A DNA stretch of 64,000 nt, from NCBI GenBank assembly GCA_963969595.1, contig OZ018409.1:6586520-6650519 (forward strand), read 5' to 3'. Within the stretch, counting starts at the first letter, position 1. The number at the start of each line of letters is the position of its first letter. The notes beneath the pieces were generated by a model. It did no database searches and had not been told where the DNA came from. It worked only from the letters and a program-made list of their open reading frames with translations. This stretch comes from Neckera pumila. Taxonomy: Eukaryota > Streptophyta > Bryopsida > Hypnales > Neckeraceae. The position numbers were made by a program, and so were the translations under genes. Below are positions 38,020 to 47,378 of this stretch, piece by piece.

Positions 38020-39112
38020 TTTCCATCACTCAGCTACTCTGGAGATTACTGGAAAATTTGGTTTTCCGGTACACTCAAAAAGTTTTAAGAGAAATTGATC
38101 AGAAAGAAAGCGTTGATGTTGAAAAATTGATGAAGGGGAGCATGGTATTATTCCTCTTGCGTTTGATAGCTCTCCAGCTTGTGAAGCTTCAACCAGAGTA
38201 GCGGTATCGCGATGGTACATAATTTGTCACAATTTTGCAGGTCATCTTTCCACATGGATTTATGACTTTTGTGATACAAATATCTCCTATCACAGCAAAT
38301 GATGACCACTTCATCGTTGTACAAAAGTAGACAAAACAAGTACTTGAATATTACAAGCATATACCGGTACTTCCCCCAAATTTTCTGAGGAGATTCTTTA
38401 ACACCTTTGGAAAGTGAATCCAGGTTCTTTTTGTGCGCACAACTTGAGCTAATCCCAAGCGGGTGTTTGTGAAAGGTAGAGGTGTGTGTTAGCTCTATAT
38501 TGTGAATGCCAGATTTTTGAGTCTTTTTTTAGATTGCCATTGCACTCAAGTGTCTCAAATAGCAATCTACGATTGCACATTCCTTGAATATCTTCAAAAT
38601 GTCTCATTAGGGGTTGTCACACCTTCTCTAAGAAAGAAACTTTTATGAAGAATGAGGAGGTATGGTGTGGAAAGAGGAGCCAATCAAAAGCCCCTTTTAG
38701 TGTTTGTGTGACCCCCTTTTAGTGTTTGTGTGTAGAGTGAGAATAGAGAATGGAGAGAAGTGTTCACTTGTGATTTAAGATTGATGTAGTAATTTTGCAG
38801 TGTGCACATGATCTATAATTTGGAAGATAAAAATGAGACCTATAATTAGGAGAGTGTTGAATGTGTCAAGTTATTGTTGCACCAATTTGTGGTTACAATT
38901 GATTCAGATAATTGTTGCAATGGTGGGTTCTTTCCTCTTGATTAGGGTGAAAGCGGCATGTGGAAGGTGTTAAAGCAGTGTTTTTTTTTGGGCCTCATGA
39001 GGCCAGACTCTAGTGTCCTGGCACATTCATAGTGGTCTAAATCTAGAGGGAACATCCACCATTGACTACATGGTGTGTTGTCAGTGTAGAAAAAAAAAAC
39101 CTGTGTAAAAGC

Positions 39113-39186
39113 ACTATAACAAAAGTTATTAAAAAAACTGCACTCAAAATCAAGTACAAGTTTTTTTTAATAACTTTTGTTATAGT
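39113..39186. repeat. Foldback hairpin, ~27-bp arms
   Basis: ACTATAACAAAAGTTATTAA plus AAAAACT (39113-39139) is followed 19 bp later by its reverse complement with one extra T (39159-39186). It looks like a very short foldback element or the scar of one. Confidence 0.9.
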
Positions 39187-39735
39187 AAAGTGAGATGAAT
39201 CATTCACATGCAAAGTATTCTTCACCCTCATTTTTCACCTTTGGAAGAGGAGAATTCCCATTCTCAATCTTTAGAGAATGGACCATCCACAAGCCTCTGC
39301 ACTCTAATGAAATAGTGCCATGTCCCCATTATTTGAAGATTGAAAATGGAGAGAAGAAGGTGTGAACCTCCTATTGTGTACACAAAACTATGTGACAACT
39401 TTCACATATATGGAGATTTTCTTTTCCAAAATAAATTCTTTAAAAATGACATGTGAAAGAAAGAGATTTACGAGAAAAAATTAAAATAATTAAAATAATT
39501 AAAAAAATATGCTCCAAATTTTGCTAGTTTTTATGGAAATCCAAGTTGGCCTTCATTGGACATAAGAAGCCTTTTAAGAATCCAACCATACCATCCAATC
39601 TTAATGCCACCTAGTGGAAACCTAGAACAAATTCTTATTTCTTCTATTTTTCCCCATGTAACTCTTTGACAAATATTAATCCTGTAAGGATACTGGTAGA
39701 CCAGAGTGGTTTCATGAATAACTTCATTGTTAATT

Positions 39736-39815
39736 GTAGAAAAAGAAAATACACCGATTGGTTCAATAATCCAAAAATTTTGGTGACTATCTTGGTCACA
39801 AGGACCACATCCTTA
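39736..39815 (+). repeat. Dispersed repeat R2, copy 3
   Basis: TTGGTTCAATAATCC and TTTTGGTGACTATCTTGGTC are shared with the copies at 20948 and 30818. The flanking TTAATCCTGTAAGGATACTG at 39669 may be its left terminus. Confidence 0.6.
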
Positions 39816-39833
39816 GAAGATTTAGGTAACCCT

Positions 39834-40122
39834 TTAAGGTAACTGCACCTTAAATTGCATAGTTAAGCAATTCAGCATGGTTTTCATTATTATATTGAAA
39901 AATAAATTGTGGGTTTCCATTGGTGGTCAAAATAAGATTCTAGGTTCTCTTAGAATGCATTTTTTGGACACCATGTGAATAAACTACAAATTTTCAAAGT
40001 GCTGAAAATAGGTGCACCTAAAAGCGATTATAGAGTCATATGAATAGTGGAAGTACATTTTAGGCAAGAATATTTGCTGTGCACTTTTAAGGACTGTGTG
40101 ATTTTAGGTACAGTTACCTTAA
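39834..40122. mobile_element. TIR element with TTAAGGTAACTG ends, 289 bp
   Basis: The left end is TTAAGGTAACTGCACCTTAA. The right end, reverse-complemented, is TTAAGGTAACTGTACCTAAA. About 24 of 26 terminal bases match before divergence. The same terminus appears in the element at 51180-51511. No coding capacity. Confidence 0.7.
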
Positions 40123-40302
40123 CGCTTAAGAATTGGCTACAGTTTCTGATTCTCCGGAGTACAATACAATATGTGACAATAATTTAAAACTTGACACTTC
40201 ACAATTGCAATCGAATACTATTGATTATTGTTTGTATCCTAAACCAATTGATTACTGTTTTTATACACAAGTTTATGCTTTTGCCCCGCATCCCAATCAA
40301 AT

Positions 40303-40613
40303 AGTGTCAGTGTTAACCCTTGAAGGACGGACCGGTAGCCATGGAAATCATGTATTGTGATTCCGTGTGACATCATCTACTTTGAAAAAGCCTAATACAT
40401 TCATTGGAAGTCAAAGAACTGTTGAAGATCTTTCCTTCTTACTCCTAATACCGAGGATGAAAAGTTGCACTTCTGTCTTGTAGGGAAAGATTCTTTGTCA
40501 TTCAAAGGACGCAAAACGTCCTCGGCGGCGTTCAAGGGTTAATGGAAACTCAAAGCCTCCACAAACTGCAGTGTCAGTATTAATGGAAACGATTCAAAGC
40601 CTCCACAAACTGC
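40303..40613. repeat. 44-bp tandem duplication, first unit interrupted by a TTAA element
   Basis: The second unit (40570-40613) reads AGTGTCAGTATTAATGGAAA and continues to CCACAAACTGC. The first unit is identical in layout (40303-40316 and 40543-40569) but its TTAA holds the element 40317-40538. The pair gives an internal filled/empty-site comparison. Confidence 0.9.
40313..40542. mobile_element. TTAA-flanked mini-element, family E, 222 bp
   Basis: The ends are TTAA-CCCTTGAAGGACG and GGCGTTCAAGGG-TTAA; the first 8 terminal bases are perfectly inverted. The adjacent tandem copy of the target carries a single TTAA at 40580-40583. The duplicated TTAA is therefore the target site duplication, as for piggyBac-type transposition. 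Confidence 0.9.
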
Positions 40614-40861
40614 AGATGAGTGAGTGAGCGAGCCATCCATTCAAAACTATCCAACTCAGACTATACTGCAAAAAAAAAGAGTTCAACTCAGACTATACTG
40701 CAAATCTACCGCAAATCTATCCTCAACAAACTATCGCAAATCGCAAATCGCAAATCCCCATCAATCCCAACACGCGCACCAGAATTCAGATTTCCAAACA
40801 TTTGGTAGCTCAAATTGCAGCTATGGCGGCGACGCAAGTAAAGCACTTCGCACCCGCCATT

Positions 40862-41025
40862 CGGGACGCAGGTGCTCCCACAAGCCGCAAAATCGCACAT
40901 TCTCGGGACGCAGGAGCCCCTTCGATCCCGAAATTTGGTCATCACGGAATCCAAGCGCACCCACAATCCGCAAGATTGCACATGGGGATGCAGGTGCACA
41001 TTCGAGCTTGAATAAGATTGCGCAT
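40862..41025. repeat. Four ~41-bp tandem units in the FBPase leader
   Basis: Units start near 40862, 40904, 40945 and 40984, each CGGGACGCAGG-like at the start and CGCAAGATTGCACAT-like at the end. Because 41 is not a multiple of three, each unit is read in a different frame; the fourth brings the TGA. Confidence 0.8.
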
Positions 41026-42481
41026 TGTGCCTGCGATTATACAAATGTTTTTTGTGGGTTTGTGTGGACGGAATTTTCGACGAGTTGTGGCGTCGAGTGG
41101 AGCTTGCAGAGCAGCTGCGGTGAGCGTGGAACCCACGCCGTTGCCGGCGAGGCCAGTGCAGCAGGGGTCGGCGTACGAGATCACGACGATCACGACGATC
41201 ACGACGTGGTTGCTGAAGCAGGAGCAAGCGGGCGTGATCGACGAGGAGCTGACGATTGTGCTGTCCAGCATTGCCTTGACGTGCAAGCAGATCGCGTCGT
41301 TAGTGCAGCGCGCGGGGATTTCCAACCTCACGGGATTGCAGGGCGCGGCGAATGTCCAAGGCGAGGATCAGAAGAAACTGGACGTCGTCTCCAATCGAGG
41401 TAGGGTTTTGTAGTACCTTAAATTTCAATTTTGTATGTGAGCAACGATTTGAAACTTGAGGCTACAACAGAACTTCGGTATGAAATCAGTCGTTCAAGAA
41501 TCGTGGATCACTTGTGATTTTTTCGATGCATTCTGTGATGCACATTCAAAACTTTATTAGGAATGAATGCTTTACCTTCACTACACAGGCATTCTCAGCA
41601 ACATTTGGTAATAGGCGAAAGGTTCTTGGAAGTTCGTGGTGCGTGTTCAATGATTTACTGAAGGTGGGTGCACCCAAAAAGCCACCATGCCTAATTACAC
41701 TGAAATTTTCATTCCCTCTTTATTTCAGAAATTGAATGTAGAATAGTTGTAGTTGCAAGTAGGAGACCGAAATTGTGCACAAAACCTAAATGAGCCCTAC
41801 TCAGTTCTTCTCGAGCTGCTGTATGAATAAGAGAAGCATAACATCACTAGATCTACATTCTACAATGAAGAGGGAATGTACATTGTGGGACAGTTAGGTC
41901 AATTAGTTTCACTCGTATGGCGAATAGAACCTCTCCCTGTGAATGGAGTTTTTACATTAATTGTGTAAAAATTCAAATCGACTGCTAATCGAGTTCCAAT
42001 ATAGCTATGTTGCTACACTTGCAAAAAATGCAAGAAAATTTGTTTGAAGTCTGGTAGAAATCGACATGGTTTTGTAGAATTCCAATATCTCTGGCAGAAA
42101 TCTGGCGATATGTAGTCGACAACAGAATCATTGAAATAGTTGCAGCTAAGTGGGTGCACCTTCTTTGCCCTAAAATACGAAATTCTTCCATATCCACCAC
42201 CCCTCCATCCATGCTTCGGATTGAAATGCAAAAAGGAGACCTAATTGTACACAAATCTGAATGGCCAGACAGGCATCATCGCCTCGGACGAGGAAGACAC
42301 GCCGGTGGCCGTGGAGGAGAGCTACTCCGGGAACTACATCGTGGTGTTCGACCCTTTGGACGGCTCCTCCAACGTCGACGCCGCTGTCTCCACGGGATCC
42401 ATCTTCGGCATTTACGAGCCCAACCACGAGTGCCTCACCGACCTCGGAGACGACCCTTCGGTGAGTATTTGTGGACGTGAA

Positions 42482-42502
42482 CCCTAAACCCTAAACCCTG
42501 AA
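42482..42502. repeat. Interstitial plant telomere-type repeat (CCCTAAA)x3
   Basis: Two perfect CCCTAAA units and a third CCCTGAA lie in the FBPase intron, 22 bp after the exon end at 42460. Confidence 0.9.
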
Positions 42503-42617
42503 TGAAACTCTGAATGATTGTGTTCGTGCACAGGGAAGGTTTTGTGGCGAATTGGTCACGTTTTCGAACCTCATACTGTTTTTTCTTCTCTAGGATTTCT
42601 CTCTACCAACATCGACG

Positions 42618-42825
42618 TGTTGTTTGTGGCATTGATTTGCATCTCCAGTATCCACTTCAGTCATATGCAGTGTTGCCTTGTTGTATATGGCATTGATTTC
42701 CATCTATAGTTTCCACGTGTTGTATGTAGTGTTCATTTACATCTGCAGTGTTAGTTGCTGTGTGTTGATTTCCGTCTACAGTATCAACTCATTGTATGTG
42801 AAGTTCATTTACATCTGTAGTGTTG
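42618..42825. repeat. Intronic tandem repeat in FBPase, ~38-bp units ending in acceptor-like YAG
   Basis: Degenerate units TTGATTTCCATCTATAGTTT, TTCATTTACATCTGCAGTGT, TTGATTTCCGTCTACAGTAT and TTCATTTACATCTGTAGTGT recur at about 42631, 42693, 42732, 42766 and 42804. Each looks like a polypyrimidine tract followed by YAG, but the true acceptor (42911-42913) has a different sequence. Confidence 0.75.
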
Positions 42826-43794
42826 ACTTCTTGTTCATGTCTTCTGCAGATTGTAAGCTTCTTGTTCAAAGCTTGATGTGGACAGCCGTTTAATTTTTGG
42901 TGGTTGTTTGCAGATAGACGAGGTGACGCAGAGCTGCGTGGTGAATGTGTGTCAGCCAGGGAACAACTTGCTATCCGCAGGCTACTGCATGTACTCGAGC
43001 TCCGTGATTCTGGTGCTCTCCGTGGGGCATGGTGTGTACGGCTTCACTCTGGACCCTCTCGTCGGGGAATTCGTGCTCTCCCACGAAGAGATCAAGATTC
43101 CAAAGGCGGGCAAGATCTATTCCTTCAACGAGGGCAACTACGAGCTGTGGGACGCGAAGCTCCAGAGCTATGTGGACAGTTTGAAGGAGCCTAGTAAGTT
43201 TGGCAGATACTTAAAATACTTTTTTATGAGCTACATGAGCTACTTGGCTGAGCAAGCAGGCGGCAAGGGCTCGGATGGGCACCGGCGCATTCTGGACATT
43301 CAACCCGATCAGGTACCCGCATGAAACTACTCCGTATTTGATACACAATTCTTGTTTAAAGACAATTCCAGCATGCCTAAGTATGCATCATTTGGGTACT
43401 GCATGCAAAAGTTATGAGAGTTCAAAGTATAGAGGAAGGTACAAAATCAAAATTAGCCAAGCATCATGTGGATTTTGTAGTTCCTTGGTGCATCTTTTGA
43501 ATGATTTTGTTTTAGAGTGTCTTTTTAAAGTATAGGATGAAGAATGTTTGTGAGGAATTTATATCTTGAGGAAACGTTTCCTTAAAAGATAAAGATTTCC
43601 GCAAAATTTCATCCAAAATTTGAATGGACTACGATTTTTTTCCTCTGCAGTGGGGATTTGCTTCTTTCTCGGTTAATCCTCGTTTTTAGCCAAATTTTGA
43701 AGGGTTGGGTTGTGTGCTGCAGGTTCATCAACGTGTGCCACTGTACATTGGTAGCACGGAAGAGGTGGAGAAGCTAGAGAGCTTCTTAGCTTAA

Positions 43795-44405
43795 TCAGTC
43801 GACATTGTTTGAGTTTCCAACTGACTAGTAAGATCTAAAAACAAGTCTGAGGTGGTTCCAAATTAAAATATCAGTTCTACCTGCTTGTGCATTTCTTCTG
43901 TAAAGTGGATTTCAGATGGCTTAGCTTTAGATTTCACCATTTCGGTGCAGAGTGGAAACTCCTTGTAAAGTACGAAACGTCAGCATTGAATTCGACTTTC
44001 ACTTGATCTCAGACAATCTTGCCGAAAATAAGGCAACTGCACCTACCGGTGATCTGTTTCTCAAAATGGACTCTTAAAAATTCTTGCTTAAAATGTACAG
44101 TACAAGCCTCTATTCATGAAAGCCTACTGCACATGCAGTTTATTGATATGGTGTCAAAAAAAAGCATTCGAAGAGAATCTAGTAAAAATTATGCAGTGAC
44201 ACTAAATTTGTACCCTCACAGAGAGGAAGAATCAGTGTCGACCTAAATAAAAGCGGTGTGTGAAACCACTCATGACTACGAACTACGCCACGGAAATGTG
44301 AAAAAATCCAATGTTCTCTGCAGTTTGAATGGTACTATTTTTTTAGATTTTTAACACAGATGTCCAGCCATAATCCGCATTCTAACCATCCAAAAAGAAA
44401 GACGT
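43795..44405. other. Convergent 3' flanks of FBPase and the esterase
   Basis: No gene seen. AAGGCAACTGCACCTA at about 44031 resembles the TTAAGGTAACTGCACC terminus of another repeat family but I find no partner end. Confidence 0.5.
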
Positions 44406-46370
44406 TTAGGATGTCTCAACTTCGGACTGCGTGGTGCTCAAACCCTGCCTTCCCTCTCCTGTTGAGATATACTTCTCCATCAGCATGAGTCCCACTTTGG
44501 TCTGCGCTTCAGTTGTGAGATGAATACCATCTTTCAACAGCGGAAGGCCAAATGCATCCACAAGGTACAAATGCTTCACTTGATCACATGCCGCCTTCTG
44601 CGCGTTCCTCACTTGCTCAACCAATTCTGGATGCGCAGCTACGGGCCAATATATTGCAACCTTCAATGCAACACCGCAACGGAAAAACTCAGCAGATTCA
44701 CATGATAAACTAATGGTACATTGCTCCACTACAACAGAAAGAGCTAATGTGACATGCTCAATCATGAGAACATTAAAGTGATTAATTTGGAACGGATACT
44801 AGCCAATCCATCGCCACCTTAAATGCTACACCACAATGAAAATACTCAGTAAATTCACTCAATAAACTAACACCACATTGTTAATCTACAACAGAGCAAA
44901 CATGACACGCAAAATCATGAAAACTTTGAAGACATAAAACAGGAACGGATACATTGCCACCTTGCATGCAAAACCGCAATGGAAATCCTAAACGTTAAAA
45001 ATCACGTGTCCAAGTAACACTTCATAGTTGAATTACGGTAAACAGAGCAAGCATGGCATGTAGAATCGTGAAAACGTTGCAGTCACTGGATACTGGCAAT
45101 GTAATACCACCTTCAGTGCAAACTCCCAATTGAAAAGACTTAGAAACGTCACACGACAAACTGACACAACATTGTTTAACTACAAGGGAGAGAAAACATG
45201 CCAGCCACAACGTTGAGGCACCTGAGAAAAAATGTTAAGAAATGTTAAGGCAATTGCGCAAAGAGAGAGAACGCAATTGTCCGATACCTGGAAAATGGGA
45301 AGGTCCGGAGTCTGCAGATCCACACGCACATTGTTGAAGAACGTGATCAACTTGTGCTCATACTGCTCTGCCCGAGACTTCCAATCAGCATCACTCTCGC
45401 CTTGATACCACAGCAGCGCTTTCAAATTGCCGCCATTCTGTATTGCTGCTTTCGTTCGCTCAATCATGCGGTCGTACAGCACTTGGCCTCTCTCCCACTC
45501 AGCTATGGCGGATCCTCCCCACGCACAGGGGACCAGGCCTATCTGTGCACCGGTGGGCTTCACTTTGTATTTACGAGCTCGAAGAAGGGATGCTGCGAAT
45601 ACTAACCCTGGGCCTACGCCACATGGCTTTTCTGCAAACCAATTTGACACACATTGAGCGACAATTTCCAGTACATGGCTTCTTTGCAACCAATTTGACA
45701 CAAATTTAGCAAGAATGTCCAATACACGGCTTCTCTGCAACCAATTTGCCACAAATTAGCAAGAATTTCTAGTACACGACTTCTGTGCAACCAACTTGCC
45801 ACAAATTGATCGATAATTTCCAAAACAAGGCTTCTCTGCAAACCAGTTTGAAGGATTTCGAGCACATGGCTTCTCTGCAACAAATGCGCCACAAATTTAA
45901 CGAGGGTTTCTAGCGCTTTGAAATTGTGACATTAGTATGTAATCAAACCCCATATGGAAGAGTCGCCCACCTCCACAAAGTACTGCAGGATTTCCAAATG
46001 TAAAACCAAAAACACTTACCGCTTAGATCTTGACTATCATTCGAGTTCAAACATGTACAGTATTAGTAAAAATGCTAAGTGTGGAGAGAAGCTGAATTTT
46101 CTAAGGTGCATTTTTGACAAGAAAAGTTCCCAGAGCTTTGAAATTAGTTGGGATTGAGGAGAGGCGAGTACCGCTGTCGATGTCCGCATGAAGAGGCTCG
46201 TGCGCTTCTTCCCATTCCAAGCTGTGGCTCAAGCGCAAGATGGAGCCGGGCTCCGCTTCACACTCCACAGGGACCTTCCCGTCCCATCTCTTGTGCACGG
46301 TGCCGTGGACGGATTCCACGCCACCGCGGCCTGACATGTTGCTCTGTCCCGACAAGATGAAAATCTCCAT
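44406..46370 (-). CDS. SGNH-type carbohydrate esterase (SASA/DUF303, At4g34215-like), three exons, 265 aa
   Basis: Exons (minus strand) 46370-46172, 45631-45288 and 44660-44406 join in phase to 265 residues. SGNH/CE6-like features: block with nucleophile Ser IFILSGQSNMSGRGGV, then WEEAHEPLHADID, PCGVGPGLVFAASLL, IGLVPCAWGGSAIAEWERG, WYQGESDADW, and the Asp/His block KDGIHLTTEAQ near the C-terminus. The family removes acetyl groups from carbohydrates; the substrate here is not deducible. No signal peptide is visible with the start at 46370, so a cytosolic location is likely. An upstream in-frame TTG-led extension exists but the first ATG is at 46370. Both introns are filled with tandem repeats that resemble the 3' splice sites of the following exon. 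Confidence 0.88.
44650..45235. repeat. Four ~150-bp tandem units in esterase intron 2, including the true acceptor
   Basis: Plus-strand cores CCACCTTNAATGCAANACC lie at about 44661, 44816, 44958 and 45108. On the coding strand each unit contains an AAGGTGGCAATG-like copy of the real exon 3 acceptor (AAG|GTTGCAATATATTGG at 44660). Further conserved pieces are CAGAGCAAACATGACA and AATCATGAAAAC. Confidence 0.8.
45620..45895. repeat. Six 51-bp tandem units carrying copies of the exon 2 splice acceptor
   Basis: CATGGCTTCTCTGCAACC-type cores recur with TGCA at about 45633, 45684, 45735, 45786, 45837 and 45876 (spacing 51 bp four times, then 39). On the coding strand they read GGTTGCAG|AGAAGCCATGT. 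The first is the real acceptor plus first codons of exon 2. Confidence 0.9.
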
Positions 46371-47378
46371 TGAATGGCAATGTGGAGTGACTGTTCGACG
46401 TTGCGATCTGCATACCACAACGTTAAACCCTAATCAAGGCGATAAACCTTAATGCATCGGTGGGATCAACAATTTCCAACGCCAAATGAGAAAAGGGGAA
46501 GCGTCGTCAAGCAAGTTGAGGGTTACGTTGTCGTGATTACATACCAGATGGAAGAATTCTGAGCTTGGAAGAGCTTGAGAGCTTGACGTGCAGCTGCAAG
46601 TCGTAGGCGTGAAAAAGGGCTACAAGACGATGTGAGACTGGTGAAACAATCATTAGAAATATTCTGTTTTATATCTACAGATGCCCGCTTTAGACTTCTA
46701 ATTGATCCATTCAAGCTCAAAACATTCTTGACTGACTGACTTGCGGCATGGCAGCTTTTGAGAACAATGACACCTAAGAGGAAGTTATTTAGAAGAACTT
46801 ACGTCAAATTAGAGTAAATCAAGCAGAATTAAATTTGAATGTACTTTTGTGCATGTTTATCATCTTCAGGAGTTTCATTTGTTCAAATTAAGCTCAGCTG
46901 TGCAAAATAAGGTATACTGGATTCCTTTTTGTGTCAATGCAGAGGGTGCTGCGCAAAGCGTTCCATTTTGTGGCATTTGCAACTTCTTACATATACATTA
47001 ATATATTGAAGAGCGCTGGTTTTAGGGTATTTTGTGTTGGAAATGAGGCTCGTATAGGTCACGGAAATGGGTGATGCCCTCACAGACCTTGAGTCAATGA
47101 AGAGTAGCCAGTTTGCAAAGTCATTAATGCTGTAAGTGCTCAATCTTACGCTGAGTTCAGTCAGTTTGGGGCTCAAGTAAAGTCATGACACTCTAAAAGT
47201 GCTCAATCTTAAGCATAGACCGACATGCGGTTTAACCCGTAATCCTTCATTTCACAACAATGTCATGGCATAACAAAAATGTATTCGGCAATGATCCAAA
47301 AAGGGTAAAAATTACACCCAAAAATTATATGAGAATCCTCTAAAACACTTCACTCGACTATAGAACTCCTCAAGTTCT
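46371..47378. other. Intergenic region upstream of the esterase and downstream of NBP35
   Basis: No coding region or structured RNA recognised. It should contain the esterase promoter (minus strand) and the NBP35 3' end. Confidence 0.45.

Larger units (their letters stand above)
38020..39833. other. 3' flank of sulfiredoxin and AT-rich intergenic DNA
   Basis: No gene seen. This holds a small foldback (39113-39186), a 24-bp direct duplication (CCCCTTTTAGTGTTTGTGTG, about 38692-38733) and the third copy of repeat R2. Confidence 0.5.
40823..43794 (+). pseudogene. Chloroplast fructose-1,6-bisphosphatase gene, apparently broken
   Basis: This encodes most of the Calvin-cycle enzyme that dephosphorylates fructose-1,6-bisphosphate. 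Readable blocks are 40823 (or 41045)-41399, 42272-42460, 42914-43312 and 43723-43794; the last three keep phase. Motifs: WLLKQEQAGVIDEELTIVLS, GEDQKKLDVVSN, GIIASDEEDTPVAVEESYSG, the metal site DPLDGSSNVDAAVSTGS, the redox-loop cysteines (ECL and SCVVNVC), SFNEGNYELWDAKL, EQAGGKGSDGH and a normal C-terminus. Lesions: TGA at 41009 in the leader after four ~41-bp repeats, an extra TTI-TTI expansion at about 41181-41207, no clean splice from 41399 to 42272 (expected VFSNCLRSSGR is degenerate), and a segment between LKEP (about 43190) and YLAEQAGG roughly 35-40 residues shorter than the family. The missing segment normally supplies substrate-binding residues. Either a pseudogene or a mis-assembled copy. 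Confidence 0.8.

Noticed and set aside
40624..41403. 259-aa ORF overlapping the FBPase leader
   Set aside because: It is in a different frame from the conserved FBPase sequence and is made largely of the 41-bp repeats.
45180..45892. Repetitive ORF with NWLQRSHVLEI repeats on the minus strand
   Set aside because: It is the 51-bp intronic tandem repeat kept open because 51 is a multiple of three. The real exon starts at 45631.
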